Shown piece by piece: positions 21,199 through 54,073 of a DNA stretch of 64,000 nucleotides. The position numbers and the translations under genes are program-made. Below the pieces are notes generated by a model that had not been told where the DNA came from, ran no database searches, and worked only from the letters and a program-made list of their open reading frames with translations. Position 1 is the stretch's first letter; the number at the start of each line of letters is the position of its first letter. The DNA comes from Oasisia sp. SBJ-2009. Taxonomy: Eukaryota > Annelida > Polychaeta > Sabellida > Siboglinidae. The stretch lies in NCBI GenBank assembly GCA_964017155.1, contig OZ024856.1, forward strand, positions 45,134,610 to 45,198,609. The letters run 5' to 3'.

Positions 21199-23288
21199 AT
21201 TGTATTGAATTTATTGGAAAAAAATAGCAGTATTTGGCAAATTTTACATACATTATACATGTTGTGTGTATGCTGAGGAACATTGGTAACAAATCCAAAC
21301 ATTATGAAAAGTAATGAAATCACCCGATGACTAATCTGTTATAGTCTTTGTGGAGATTAATGGCTTACTGGAAAACAAACAAATCATGGCATGACAGCCT
21401 TCATTGGTACCCTTAAAAACAAAAATAAATTACACTGAGAGAAAGTTTAAACTGTTCTGTTCTCATTGACCTGTGTTGATGTTTCCAGTACGGATGGTTC
21501 TGGAACAGATGGGGAAGACGTTGTTCTTCCGATCGGGAGGCCAGCCCCTGATACTGAATGAGGAACAGAGGGAAGCGAGGGTACAAGGTGGGGACTTACC
21601 TTGTCTTCCACAATGCTAGTGTAGACGTTCACTCTGATGTAACAAGAGTTGCAAGACCATGCAAAATATGCAATATTAAGCTTGTGCACTAAGTTGAGGC
21701 ATCACAATTTGCATTAGATGGATGCATTTATTTAAATATTGTGTATTTTAAATATTTTTTTGAACAAGACAATGTTTTTTGGGTATGGGAGATTTTAAAA
21801 CAATGAGCAGATTAGGGTTTTGCACTGGTATCAGCAATATCGGGTTTTAGCTCCTCATAGGCAAAATCTTTTGAATATTTAGTTATGAGCAAGAGAATGC
21901 TATTGGGGGCGTGGGACATTTTATACATAAACAATGATTATGCAGTGATGTTTGCACTGTACCAGAAAGATCAGAGCTATAACATTTTAGTTTTCCAAGT
22001 CCAAAGTAGTTGACATTCAGAGGTTCTAATACAGACAGTGCAGTGCTTTACTTTTGAGGCAAGCGATCACTCTCACTCCCTATCACTCACACAAATTACC
22101 TATCTAGGGAACGATTTATCACTCGTGCTAATTACGATAAGTGCTCCTGTTAAAATCATGTGGTGTGACTTACTTAACTGGCACTGATCTTCATCTTGCA
22201 GCTCGCATTGAACAGGTGAAGAGTTCTTGTGGTCTGGGAAACTTCTTTGAGAACACAGTGCCTACCTTGGCTCACAATGGCAACGTGACTCCTACGTCAG
22301 ACAATGAGCTAGGTATGTTTTACTGTCAGTGTCCGAGTGTCAGCATTCAAGTGATCATTGTAGAAAAAGAACATGGTTATTTGAAGTTGTTTGCTAAGAT
22401 GTTTTTAATGTGATCTATTACTCCAGGGTCTTTATCCTGATTGAGTGATGCTCAGTTCTTCAAACGTCACCACTAATAATGAGTGGCTTCATGGGTTTAA
22501 GTTTGTTAATTAAAGTGGCATAAATATGCCTTAAATACAAGTTCATGTGGGTAACTGGACCATAAAAAGTTATAATGATTATCTGTTTTATATGGCACCA
22601 CAACCACTGCAGTCCATATCATTTTAGACTCTTTCATTTTATGTTTCAGGGTCCGTACGGGGCCTTGAAAGTCTTGAAAAGCCTTGAATTTGATTGGACC
22701 AAATTCAAGGCTTTGAATTCCTTGAATTTTACAAAGTAGTCTTGAAAACTCTTCAATTTAATTGTGGTCAATAAAATATTGTTTTGACTCAATTGTTGTG
22801 ATGAATAACAGCCGGAAAAGGAAAAGCCTATGCACAAAATAACTCATGTATACATTGGGCAATCAGCATTTCATTGTGGTCAGCGCTATTTTAGTCAAGT
22901 AAAAATTGTAATGTTAACTTAATTTACTGCACTTAAAAGTACATATGTTGTTAAAACAGTCTTGAATTTCTTTTTCAAATAGCCTTGAAAAGTCTTGAAT
23001 AACCTTGAATTTCAAATGTCCGGATGTATATGGACTCTATATTTGCTACATAGAATGTGGGTTGTCTTCTCCTGAAAATGCATCTTGAGACTTGTCGTTG
23101 CAGTGTCGTTCGCGGAGCACGAACACGACTGTGCGATCTGCATGGACCGTCACCGCGACTGCCTGCTGTGTCCCTGTCACCACATGGTCACCTGCAGCGA
23201 GTGCGCCAAGTCCCTGCTCAACAGGAACGACGCCTGTCCCATCTGTCGCAACGATATCACAGAGATCATCCGCGTGTATCACTCGTGA
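18598..23288 (+). CDS. 3-hydroxyacyl-CoA dehydrogenase NAD-binding domain fused to IAP-type RING finger (putative pseudoenzyme E3 ligase)
   Basis: Exons: 18598-18649, 19327-19463, 19732-19837, 20631-20725, 20927-21023, 21489-21587, 22202-22312 and 23104-23288. All introns are GT..AG and phases close to 293 residues. Residues 1-185 follow the 3HCDH N-terminal Rossmann domain: GCGLMG at 8-13, D31 at the end of strand 2 (NAD preference), DLVIEAVIDDLQIKQDLF at 80-97, and a GLRFLYPV block at 134-141. Active family members have NTSSL and GMHFFNPVP at the corresponding places. Here these read NTLRI and GLRFLYPVY, so the catalytic Ser and His appear lost (His to Arg). The C-terminal 3HCDH helical domain is absent. 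A linker of about 50 residues leads to a C3HC4 RING at 242-280 (C242, C245, C257, H259, C263, C266, C277, C280). It ends in IIRVYHS, the position and form of the short C-terminal tail IAP RINGs use for dimerisation. Family knowledge predicts ubiquitin ligase activity; NAD(H) regulation is inference. The start ATG begins the first beta strand directly. The exon 4 donor (GCA/GTGCGT) is the least certain junction. Confidence 0.87.
21126..21197. repeat. (CA)n microsatellite in dehydrogenase-RING intron 5
   Basis: About 70 bases of pure CA repeat. Open frames on both strands are artefacts. Confidence 0.97.
22648..23038. mobile_element. MITE-like element rich in CCTTGAA motifs
   Basis: The ends GGGTCCGTAC and, inverted, GAGTCCATATAC form a degenerate terminal inverted repeat. 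Subterminal regions are full of CCTTGAAAGTCTTGAAA-type motifs in direct and inverted order. There is no ORF. It sits in the last intron of the dehydrogenase-RING gene, about 65 bp before the RING exon. Confidence 0.5.
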
Positions 23289-24545
23289 TACACCCAGATG
23301 ATATCACAGAGATTATCTGTGTGTGTCACTCATGATATATTCTATCTGTTACAACGATGTCATGGAGATATTCCGAATGTATCACTCATTGCATACTCCA
23401 TTTGTTACAATGATATCACAGAGATCATCCTGGTGTATCACTCATGATACACTCCATCTATTACAATGATATTATGGAGATATTCCGAGTGTATCACTCA
23501 TGATACACTCCATCTATTACAATGATATCATGGAGATATTCCGAGTGTATCACTCATGATATACTCAGTCTGTCACAATGGTATCACAGAGATCATCCGG
23601 GTGTATCACTCGTGATACACTCAATCTCTCAATGATATCACAGAGATCATCCGAGTGTATCACTCATGATATACTCCATCTGTCGAAACGATATCACAGA
23701 GATCATCCGAGTGTATCACTCATTGTATACGCCATTTGTTACAATGATATCATGGAGATCATCCGAGTGTATCACTCATGATATATGCCATCTGTTACAA
23801 TGCTATCACAGAGATCGTCCGGGTGTATCACTCATGATATACTCCATCTGTCACAACGATATCATGGAGATCATCTGAGTGTAGCACTCATGATATACTC
23901 CATCTGTCACAATGATATCACAGAGATCATTGGGGTGTATCACTCATGACATACCCATCTGCAGCAATAATTTCATGGAGATCATTTGAGTATATCACTC
24001 ATGATAATTATATGCCATTTGTCACAACGATATCAGAAATCATCCATATGTATCAAGCTTGATATACCACATCTACCGCGACGATATCACGGAGATCATT
24101 CAAGTGTATCACTCATGATATACTGCATCTGTTGCAAAATATCACGGAGATCATTCAACCTTATCCCTCATGATATACTCCATCTGTTGCAAAATATCAC
24201 GGAGATCATTCAACCGTATCCCTCATGATATACTCCATCTGTTGCAAAATATCACGGAGATCATTCAACCGTATCCCTCATGATATACTGCATCTGTTGC
24301 AAAATATCACGGAGATCATTCAACCTTATCCCTCGTGATATACTCCATCTGTTGCAAAATATCACGGAGATCATTCAACCGTATCCCTCATGATATACTC
24401 CATCTGTTGCAAAATATCACGGAGATCATTCAACCGTATCCCTCATGATATACTCCATCTGTTGCCATGATATCACATAGATCATCCGAATGTATCACTC
24501 ATGATATAACCCAATTTTCACAATGATATCACAGAGAATGTGTCA
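23228..24545 (+). repeat. ~57-bp tandem array derived from the RING gene's last coding segment
   Basis: About two dozen diverged units run from the end of the RING exon. The unit ATCTGTCNNAACGATATCACAGAGATCATCCGAGTGTATCACTCATGATATACTCC (given here in outline) copies the gene's codons for ICRNDITEIIRVYHS plus the stop. Several units still translate to CRNDITEIIRVYHS. A subset from about 24120 to 24470 has a variant, more homogeneous unit of about 58 bp (GTTGCAAAATATCACGGAG). It probably forms the 3'UTR. Confidence 0.9.
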
Positions 24546-24718
24546 TGCCATATCACCCATATGTCGTAAAGATATAAAACTGATCAGTTCCATAGTCGCA
24601 AATGTATCACCGAGATAATTTTTGAGTTATTGCTTAGAATACAACCTATAGCTGTCTTCTGTGGATGTATAATTTGTGATAAGGTCCACTGTCTCTAGCA
24701 AGGAGACATCTTAATACA

Positions 24719-24721
<3 letters not shown>

Positions 24722-24772
<51 letters not shown>
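24722..24772. repeat. (TA)n microsatellite
   Basis: About 50 bases of pure TA. Confidence 0.97.
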
Positions 24773-24773
<1 letters not shown>

Positions 24774-27700
24774 CTTGATTCACCCCAAAACACACTAGTT
24801 GCAACCCAGTGTATTTGTATGAAAGCTCTTGCTTTACTATAATCAAACTCAAACAGACACCACACAATTTCCACTGATGATCTCTGTAACATTTGTTAAT
24901 TTATTGTAATGATGGTTGAGGTGTAAGAAGTGTGTTATAGTCAATCCCGTCCGTCCCTTAATCACCTAATTCTCCCCTAGGGATGTGTCCAGCCATCATT
25001 TCTTGCAGACTTTCTGTAAATTTACCAGTATTATTTATTCCTTTGTTACTTAACTGTGGGTGTTAACAGTAATTTGTTGCAATCCTCAATTATTTACGTA
25101 ACTGACCACGAATTTTTCAAGTGTTGTATCTACCTGCAATTCTGTGTTTTCTTTGATAAATTGGTTTTAGTGCAGTTATTAGGGAGTTAGTTTAATTTAT
25201 AAATTATTATTAAATTATTTTTTTATGTGGTCAGAAGTTGATTTGCCAGTAATTTGCTTGTGTGATGTGTATAGTTCCTTTTCATTATGTGAGTTTTCTG
25301 CTGCGTCCTTCATTACCAAAATACTTGTTTGGACAATTCAAAGTTTTTCCAGAAATGTATGTAATTGTAGAGTAATGAATGCTCCCATTATTACATACGG
25401 CTAGTGTATAAATAATTAAGGATCTTTTAGTATTGATATTGTTTCATGTATGTATTGTTCTTATTCATCAGGGCCTATTATCTTTAAAGAAACAAATTTG
25501 AAAATCAACTTTTCAGTCAATATGACAACAAACTACCCCCAAATATCTAATTAAAAAAATTAATATGTATGCAGGTCTTATGGTTTTGGCTGGTATTTAA
25601 CATGGATTGTGAAATACTTTAGTATGCTTATTCGGTATTTAACACATCAGTTTCTATACTATTTGTAGAGATGCACATGTAGGGAACTCCCATAGCACAG
25701 CTGGCTTTGTTGGTATATTTAAGAAAACCTTTGAGTAAAAATCTTTTGCCAAGAATATGGGCCTTGATGATAGAGTGAGACAGACCTATGTATTCACGTT
25801 GTCTTCCTAGTACAATGGCTTAGTGTATATATATTTTCTTTTGTCATTGTCGTCAAACATATATATACCTTGTTAAGTTTGAAACTGTATTGGATTCACT
25901 GATAAATAAAAATGTAGCTTCCAGTATCACTTGTAAATTGTATACTGATGTCTTTAATATTTGTTACAGGACAATTTTTTTTGCTGAAATCTTGTGTTCT
26001 GCATTCCAACTGCCCCGCCCCATCTTATGATGTATGTCTGACAGCTGCCTGGTGCACCAGTCATGGTTCAGAAATAGCTCAATGAAACATCTCCCAACAA
26101 CAACACTTTACACCAACTGGTCGCGCCGTAGACGGCCGGACTGTCAATCGAGTGGACCGTGGTTCAATCCCACCTGCCGCTGGTGTGAAACTTACACAGT
26201 TTCGTTCACCCCACATTTGCCTGTGTCGTTCGGAAGAGACACTAAAAGCCGGTGGTCCCTTCTATCTGGTGTCTAAGCCAGGGGAAGTAAAATATCCCAC
26301 ACAGGGTAAATGTGTAACCTGTAGTGGACTCACTAATTCCAGAGAAGGACAACTCCTGCATTAATTAGCCCAAGTTTGGGCTGTTTGGAGGAAACCACCC
26401 CGAGACTTGAGCACCATCCCCAATCTCCCAGTGCACCATCCCCAATCTCCCCAGGTACTCAACACACAACCTTAATGTCCTGATATAATATATTAACAAC
26501 ACCAGTTAGACAACTAAAGTTAATGACATGACACAGTGGAAACTTCAAGTCAAGATGGTGTTCAATTGATCAGATCGACCTGGGAGTAGTGTTAGGTGCT
26601 TTGGGCAGTCCAAAGGATTGGATACTGCTCTATAAGGACTTACCTTTTTAATGGATATATAATTGACCAGCTACTTGACATACATTCATTAAGACTCATT
26701 TCTTTTTACTCTCTTTTCTCATGGCATAGTTTAGTTAATTAGTTGTAGTTTACTTATATATTAACCTATTTATTTACTTACATATTTAATTATTTATTAT
26801 ACCTACCCAGTACATACACCAGTGCAGCTAAATTAATTGATCTCATTAATACATATACATTATTTGCGCTAAGATTATTATTTTAGCATACATGTTAAAT
26901 GTCTGTATTTATTTATATTCTACATATATTAGTTTATAATTTAGAAATATTACAATCGATTTTAATTCATGTAAAATTGCTGTATATGTATTCTACATAC
27001 TGCAAAGTGCAAGGAACGATTGTAATTGGATTTGGCAGTGTATACATGAAATGTATTATGATTATATGGCTGTCAGCTGATGCTAAGCTCCGACTCAACT
27101 ATAATTACCTTCCAACATCCAAGGCTTGTTTTATTCAGGTTTGAGTCTCACAGGAAGTACCGCCCAGATCACAATCTAGTCTTCTATTTAAAGAATTTCC
27201 ACATTTTCTGACAGGAAATTGATTATGAACTTCTAAACGTAGAGGGACAGTAGGGTAGTTTACTGTTGCACATGACTTTATTTTCTTAAAAGAAACAGAT
27301 TATGAACTTTAAAAGTGGGTGTGTAAGTTAGAATAATCCCTCCAAGTTGTTAGTTAGTTACGTGCATATCATCATTGCACCTGTCCCACCCTGGTTACAA
27401 AACAGTCTAGTTATAACCTATGCTTCACAAAGGTCCTAGCCCAGCTCTCTCCAGCTTTCAATAATGCTTGTATCTCAGATGCAATGTTCAGACCCGGGTC
27501 CTGTTTAAGGAATTGAATGAAAGTCCTGTTTTATTTATAAATGCTAACTAAAGATGTTAACTCTGTGAACAGAAGCAAATCTGAATTTTGCTTCCCCTGA
27601 CATATAATCATATTTGAGATCACAGAATAGTGCTTGTAGTCTCTTCCATGTGATGGTTATGTCTGATTGTTCTGTGCTTTCATTCTCAAAGTCTTGTCAT

Positions 27701-30480
27701 GGCTTCATGCTGCTTTGTGTAACAAGCATTTCCACATACAAAAGTAATCCAGTCACACATGAAACAAACACGAATACACACGTTCAGTTTTACGTTACGT
27801 TTATTTCTCGTTCTGTCATATGTTAACAAATTATTTCATGCAGTCAACATGTAACAAATGTATACGAACTACGGCATACTGTGATAAAAATACAACTAAG
27901 CTGTATACAAGATGAAACCTTAACCCTTTTGTCAGCAGTACGTGTCTCTATTGGCAGTTGTGAAAATAGTACATTATATCATGTATTTGCAATAACAGAT
28001 ATGCTGTAGAATTTGATTTCACGTATAAACACATTTGTTCGCACAATTCACAGCAGAGCTTGATACACGAATCACACATTCAGGTTCCAAACCCCACCAA
28101 AACAAACAATCGTTAACAGTTATCTAAATGCATCAACATGATTAATTAAAAGACATTATATACTACAGTGTATATATAATTACATAAATGACAAGAACAT
28201 TGCAACTGTACAACGTTGTTGCTTTGAGGTAAATGTTATCAAATCAAACATCTAGCATTAAAAATGTATCTAAAAATATAAGCCTTAGTATTCATAATGT
28301 TTTGCCTACATTTATTTTGAAGTTTCAAACAACCACATTCACAGTTGTTATGTGGAAATAACTTTTTTCTGTAAGCAAAAATGGATTTCATAATTTCAAA
28401 TCAGATATGGATTCTCTCCGACTTTGACCCCGTGAAACTTGATTTGTTTTTTTATTTTTACCCAGCAGGGGTTTGATTTTTACTGAGACATTAAATTATC
28501 CAACTATTTTACCAAACAATATGAAACATCATTGTTTGCAGAATCAATGCCTGAAATATTATTCTCTGCAAATTAAGAAATAAGAACATGGAATTTTTTA
28601 AGAAGACCGGAGCCGAGATTAATTAAAGCTACCGTAGCTCAAGGCAACATATTGGTGCACAAACATTATAATATACATAAAATATCAGTATTACACTGTC
28701 CATTCATCAATCCCGGAAAGCATTATAAGTTAAAACCAAAATATAACGCTGTGGACATATGCTGCTTAAAGGGAATGTATGAGATGTTTAACTGGTTAAA
28801 ATAGGCACTGCAACATTTACATTTAATATAATTAAAACCACAAAATTCTAGAATTTTTCCAATCTCATAAACATCTAAAATATCATATTTTGATCTTTAT
28901 TTTTGTTGCATCAATGCCATCAGAAAATGCACAAAACATTAATTTTACTGACTTCTCAAATATCCAGTGACTTTTTTGTGTTTTATCTTCAAGGTTAAGA
29001 TTTACTGGTTTGTCTTTGGATTGGTCTGTGTTGTAAAACAAGTCTATTTTTATTGATTGACAATTCATATATTTTCTAAACTAAAAATGTTGTGAAAGGC
29101 AATAGCAGTGAATATTATGTTTATTTAGTGAATATTTGAAATAAAAAATAGCTCATTTAAGAACTGTTTTAAGTTTATTATAAGTGCTAATAAATTAAGA
29201 GTTATACAAAACAGTGGATCTGTTAACCAGTAAAAACAACCAGTATGTATTCTGTTTAACATAAACTCAGCAGTGCTGTAAACTGACGTTTTTGTTCCAA
29301 CAGCTGCCATAGAGCTTTCAGACTCCACTGATATTAAAACACTTTCATTATATAAATCAGAAAAGGTTCAGCGACCTCTGGGTAAATGCTTACATTTGCT
29401 CAGTTGAACACCCAAAAAATACTTCTTTGGCCCTGCTGGTTGTTGCAGGGAAGAGGTAAAACTGCTAAAGCATTTTGTTGTAATTTAAATTTATAAAATA
29501 TGCTACTAAAATGGAACCATGCTCACAAGTGACTACAAGCAATAGCTTAGTAGTAAATGTTTTGTTTGTAGTCACTTCTGTTAATGTTACGTAAATGCAG
29601 AAATCTAAAATACGCTGGATTTTTATCTGATCAACAAAAATGGCTGTGTACATTGTATAAGTGCTACACAATCCACCTGTGTAAGGTATGCGTGGTAGTA
29701 CACATGTTATCAATGAGTTGTATAAAACACTTTGTTTTAGAATCAAGGCATCATGGCTCATGTGCATTCACTAATACCACCTTCCATGATTCATATCATG
29801 TATAAAATAACCAACTCCATACTAGAGACTTTATACAACATAATTTCAACACTGTTCAGTCTAAGATATCTACATGTTTATAAATTGCCTTAAATAGTCA
29901 GCTCAATAACATTAATGATTCAGTCTTGGAAGAACAACACCTGATTCACGGAGGTTCTAAAAAGCAACATTTGATTTGGCAGCATACAAAAAGTTAAAGC
30001 CAGGAATTATGTTTATAAAGTAACCTTGCAGTAGCTTCCCTAACTTAGTGCATTTTTAGATTTCCTGCAGGGTCTTTGGGGCCCACTTATAAAAAGGGGC
30101 ATGAAGACTTAGGTATATTCCATACATTCCCATGTCAAATTCCTGAGAAAGAATTTATATTTATAAATTATTGTTCAGTTCTCAATACCTGTGTACTACA
30201 CTACCAAGTTTTTGCACTAGTTAACATTTTGAAATTTGCCACCTCAGCAGCCCAGAATGATTTTCTGTTTTGAGAATTTAAAATAATCTAAAAACATTTA
30301 TCATGAACCAGCTTTAAAACACATTTTGCATTTAAAAACACAGATATTTCAATTGATATGATAATGAATCATGGTCACACACCAGGACCACAGTGTCATA
30401 TCAACTCCACAGTTTGGTCAATTAAAATCATATCATAATTCATAACTGATATTAAAATTGTCACATTGGTCCTGGTTAAA
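24773..30480. other. Intergenic/UTR stretch between two convergent genes
   Basis: No coding exon recognised. It contains one SINE (26118-26662) and otherwise AT-rich unique-looking sequence. An AATAAA at about 25907 could end the dehydrogenase-RING transcript. Several TTTATT sites (for example about 27797, 28896, 29175) could end the - strand PDZ transcript. None can be chosen from sequence alone. Confidence 0.5.
26118..26662 (+). mobile_element. Long tRNA-headed SINE
   Basis: Head: GTAGACGGCCGGACTGTCAA with box B GGTTCAATCCC at 26161-26171. The body contains TTCGTTCACCCCACATTTGC and CTTCTATCTGGTGTCTAAGC; the tail has TGCTTTGGGCAGTCC, GGATTGGATACTGC and AAGGACTTACCTTTTTAATG. The body recurs inverted at 39109-39345. 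It could be a composite of two SINEs because it is over 500 bp. Confidence 0.8.
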
Positions 30481-30657
30481 AGCTTTCAATGTTGATGAAA
30501 GGATATGTAACTGTCCCACTTTGAGCAAACATATCCTTTTGCACACAGACACCCCATTGGCACCAGTGTCCGATTCTCAATCTCTGGAACAATTTCCATA
30601 GATCTTGCGACCTGAAAACAACTTTGATACATTATGTCGGAACAACGTGGCTCAGTT

Positions 30658-52204
<21,547 letters not shown>

Positions 52205-52424
52205 CTAAAACACGACACAAATAAATCAGATATGACTTCAAGTTGACAGGTATGAGTTACACACAATTTTGTGTTTTCTTGTCCAACAGTTGCTCCTATG
52301 TTTGCAACTATCTGTGTCTTAAAGTAACGATTGTAATTCATATTTTAAATTAATAATATAATTAACACTAGATTCAGTATGCTGAAGGCAACTGCTTACT
52401 ACAGTTGTAACTGTGTTTTGCTAC

Positions 52425-54073
52425 TGGTAAGCATTAAGGAAATGCTGTTTCCATTGAATAGCTGTACATAGTCGTTGTAGATATTTTACAATTTGCATAT
52501 TTTATATGTCATGAAAATGTCAGAAAAAACAATAACAGAATGTTGAACACTAAAAAATGATGTAAATAGGACAGTGCAATATGAGTCATACAATATTATG
52601 TAAACACTAAACATACTAATGATTAATTAATCCTGACCTAATTGTATGGACTGTAGCACATGAAGGAATTTGACATTTGCTTTTAATCCAACAGAAACAT
52701 TGTTTGCATTTAACCTGCAATAAGTATAAAAACATTCTGGATAACTCTATTACCTAGTATGACATTTACTGGCTCATTAATCCACAAGAAAAGGCAATTA
52801 TTTGGTTAACTTCCCGTTAACAACTGCCACCCAGGTTGCCTCCAGGCTGCCGAATGAACAATACATTTTTCATGGGAACTTTCTTGATCTTACTATTACT
52901 TTTAGACTGTTACAACCTCCATTTGTATCATTATTGTATGGTCAAAATAAATATGCATGTTTGTTTGTCATTAGATATGATTGCAACCGATGTGATGGAT
53001 AGTTAGTATCATCACCAATGATCACATCACATACTAAAATATTTGTCTTTTTATTATACTCTTTTTGCATTCAGTGGCAATAAATGAATGCTATGGTTAT
53101 GGCTTTAAATGGTTAATCTCAATCTTGTGAAATATTGTTGTAACTGGTCATCTAAATCAAGTGAATATTGATCTTACATATTATGCAACCTCTTACATAC
53201 ATACCAATTCATTACATATCAATTACGTATTACTACCTGTATGACGTGGTACAGACAATTTGATATATGAAATATTGTACCACTGTCACATCATACATTA
53301 TGTGACAGTGACAACTGGATATCAGATGTCATGCCATCGTCACCGTTAAGATGCATTCACCTGCCTACTGTTGCAATGACATAGAAAATCTATAAAACTA
53401 CCATTGTCACACTTCTAAGTATCACAGCAAGACTGCTAACAAAACCGCCAACGTTGTATCATAATGCTACCATGAGACAGACTTGTGACATAGCCTGGCC
53501 AACATGGCTGCATTATCAGTGAACATGACACTAGCAAACTAGACTTCAACTTAACAGTGGAGGAAACAGACCCAACAGTTCCAGCCTTATCTAATGAGCC
53601 AGTCACCGGAATGAGTTGTGCTATCACAGTTCTCCAGTTGCTGTCTACTGTAGTGTAATTATAACTGCCACAAAACATACAGCTGGTCAATTGTATCGTT
53701 ATGTTGGCGTACATTAACACTACTTCAGCTTATACATGAAACTGCATTTGTAATGAATGAAGCAAATCAAACTATAATAAAATCATTAGATCGTGCTTAA
53801 TACTGTCATTAGTATGTCTTAGTTCCAAGCCTTCATGTGCTACATACAGTCCATACAATTAGGTCAGGATTAATTAATCATTAGTATGTTTAGTGTTTAC
53901 ATAATATTGTATGACTCATATTGCACTGTCCTATCTACATTATTTTTTAAGTGTTCAACATTCTATTATTGTTTTTTTCTGGCGTTTTCATGATATATAA
54001 AATATGCCAATTATAAAATATCTACAACGATTGTGTACAGTTATTCAATGGAAACAGTGTTTAATGCTTACCA
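52425..54073. repeat. Long inverted repeat, ~243-bp arms with 1.16-kb spacer
   Basis: Arm 52425-52666 (from TGGTAAGCATTA to CACATGAAGG) is repeated inverted at 53830-54073 (from CCTTCATGTGCTAC to TAATGCTTACCA) with scattered mismatches. The spacer has no recognised ORF. It could be two head-to-head copies of one mobile element or a foldback element. Confidence 0.88.
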
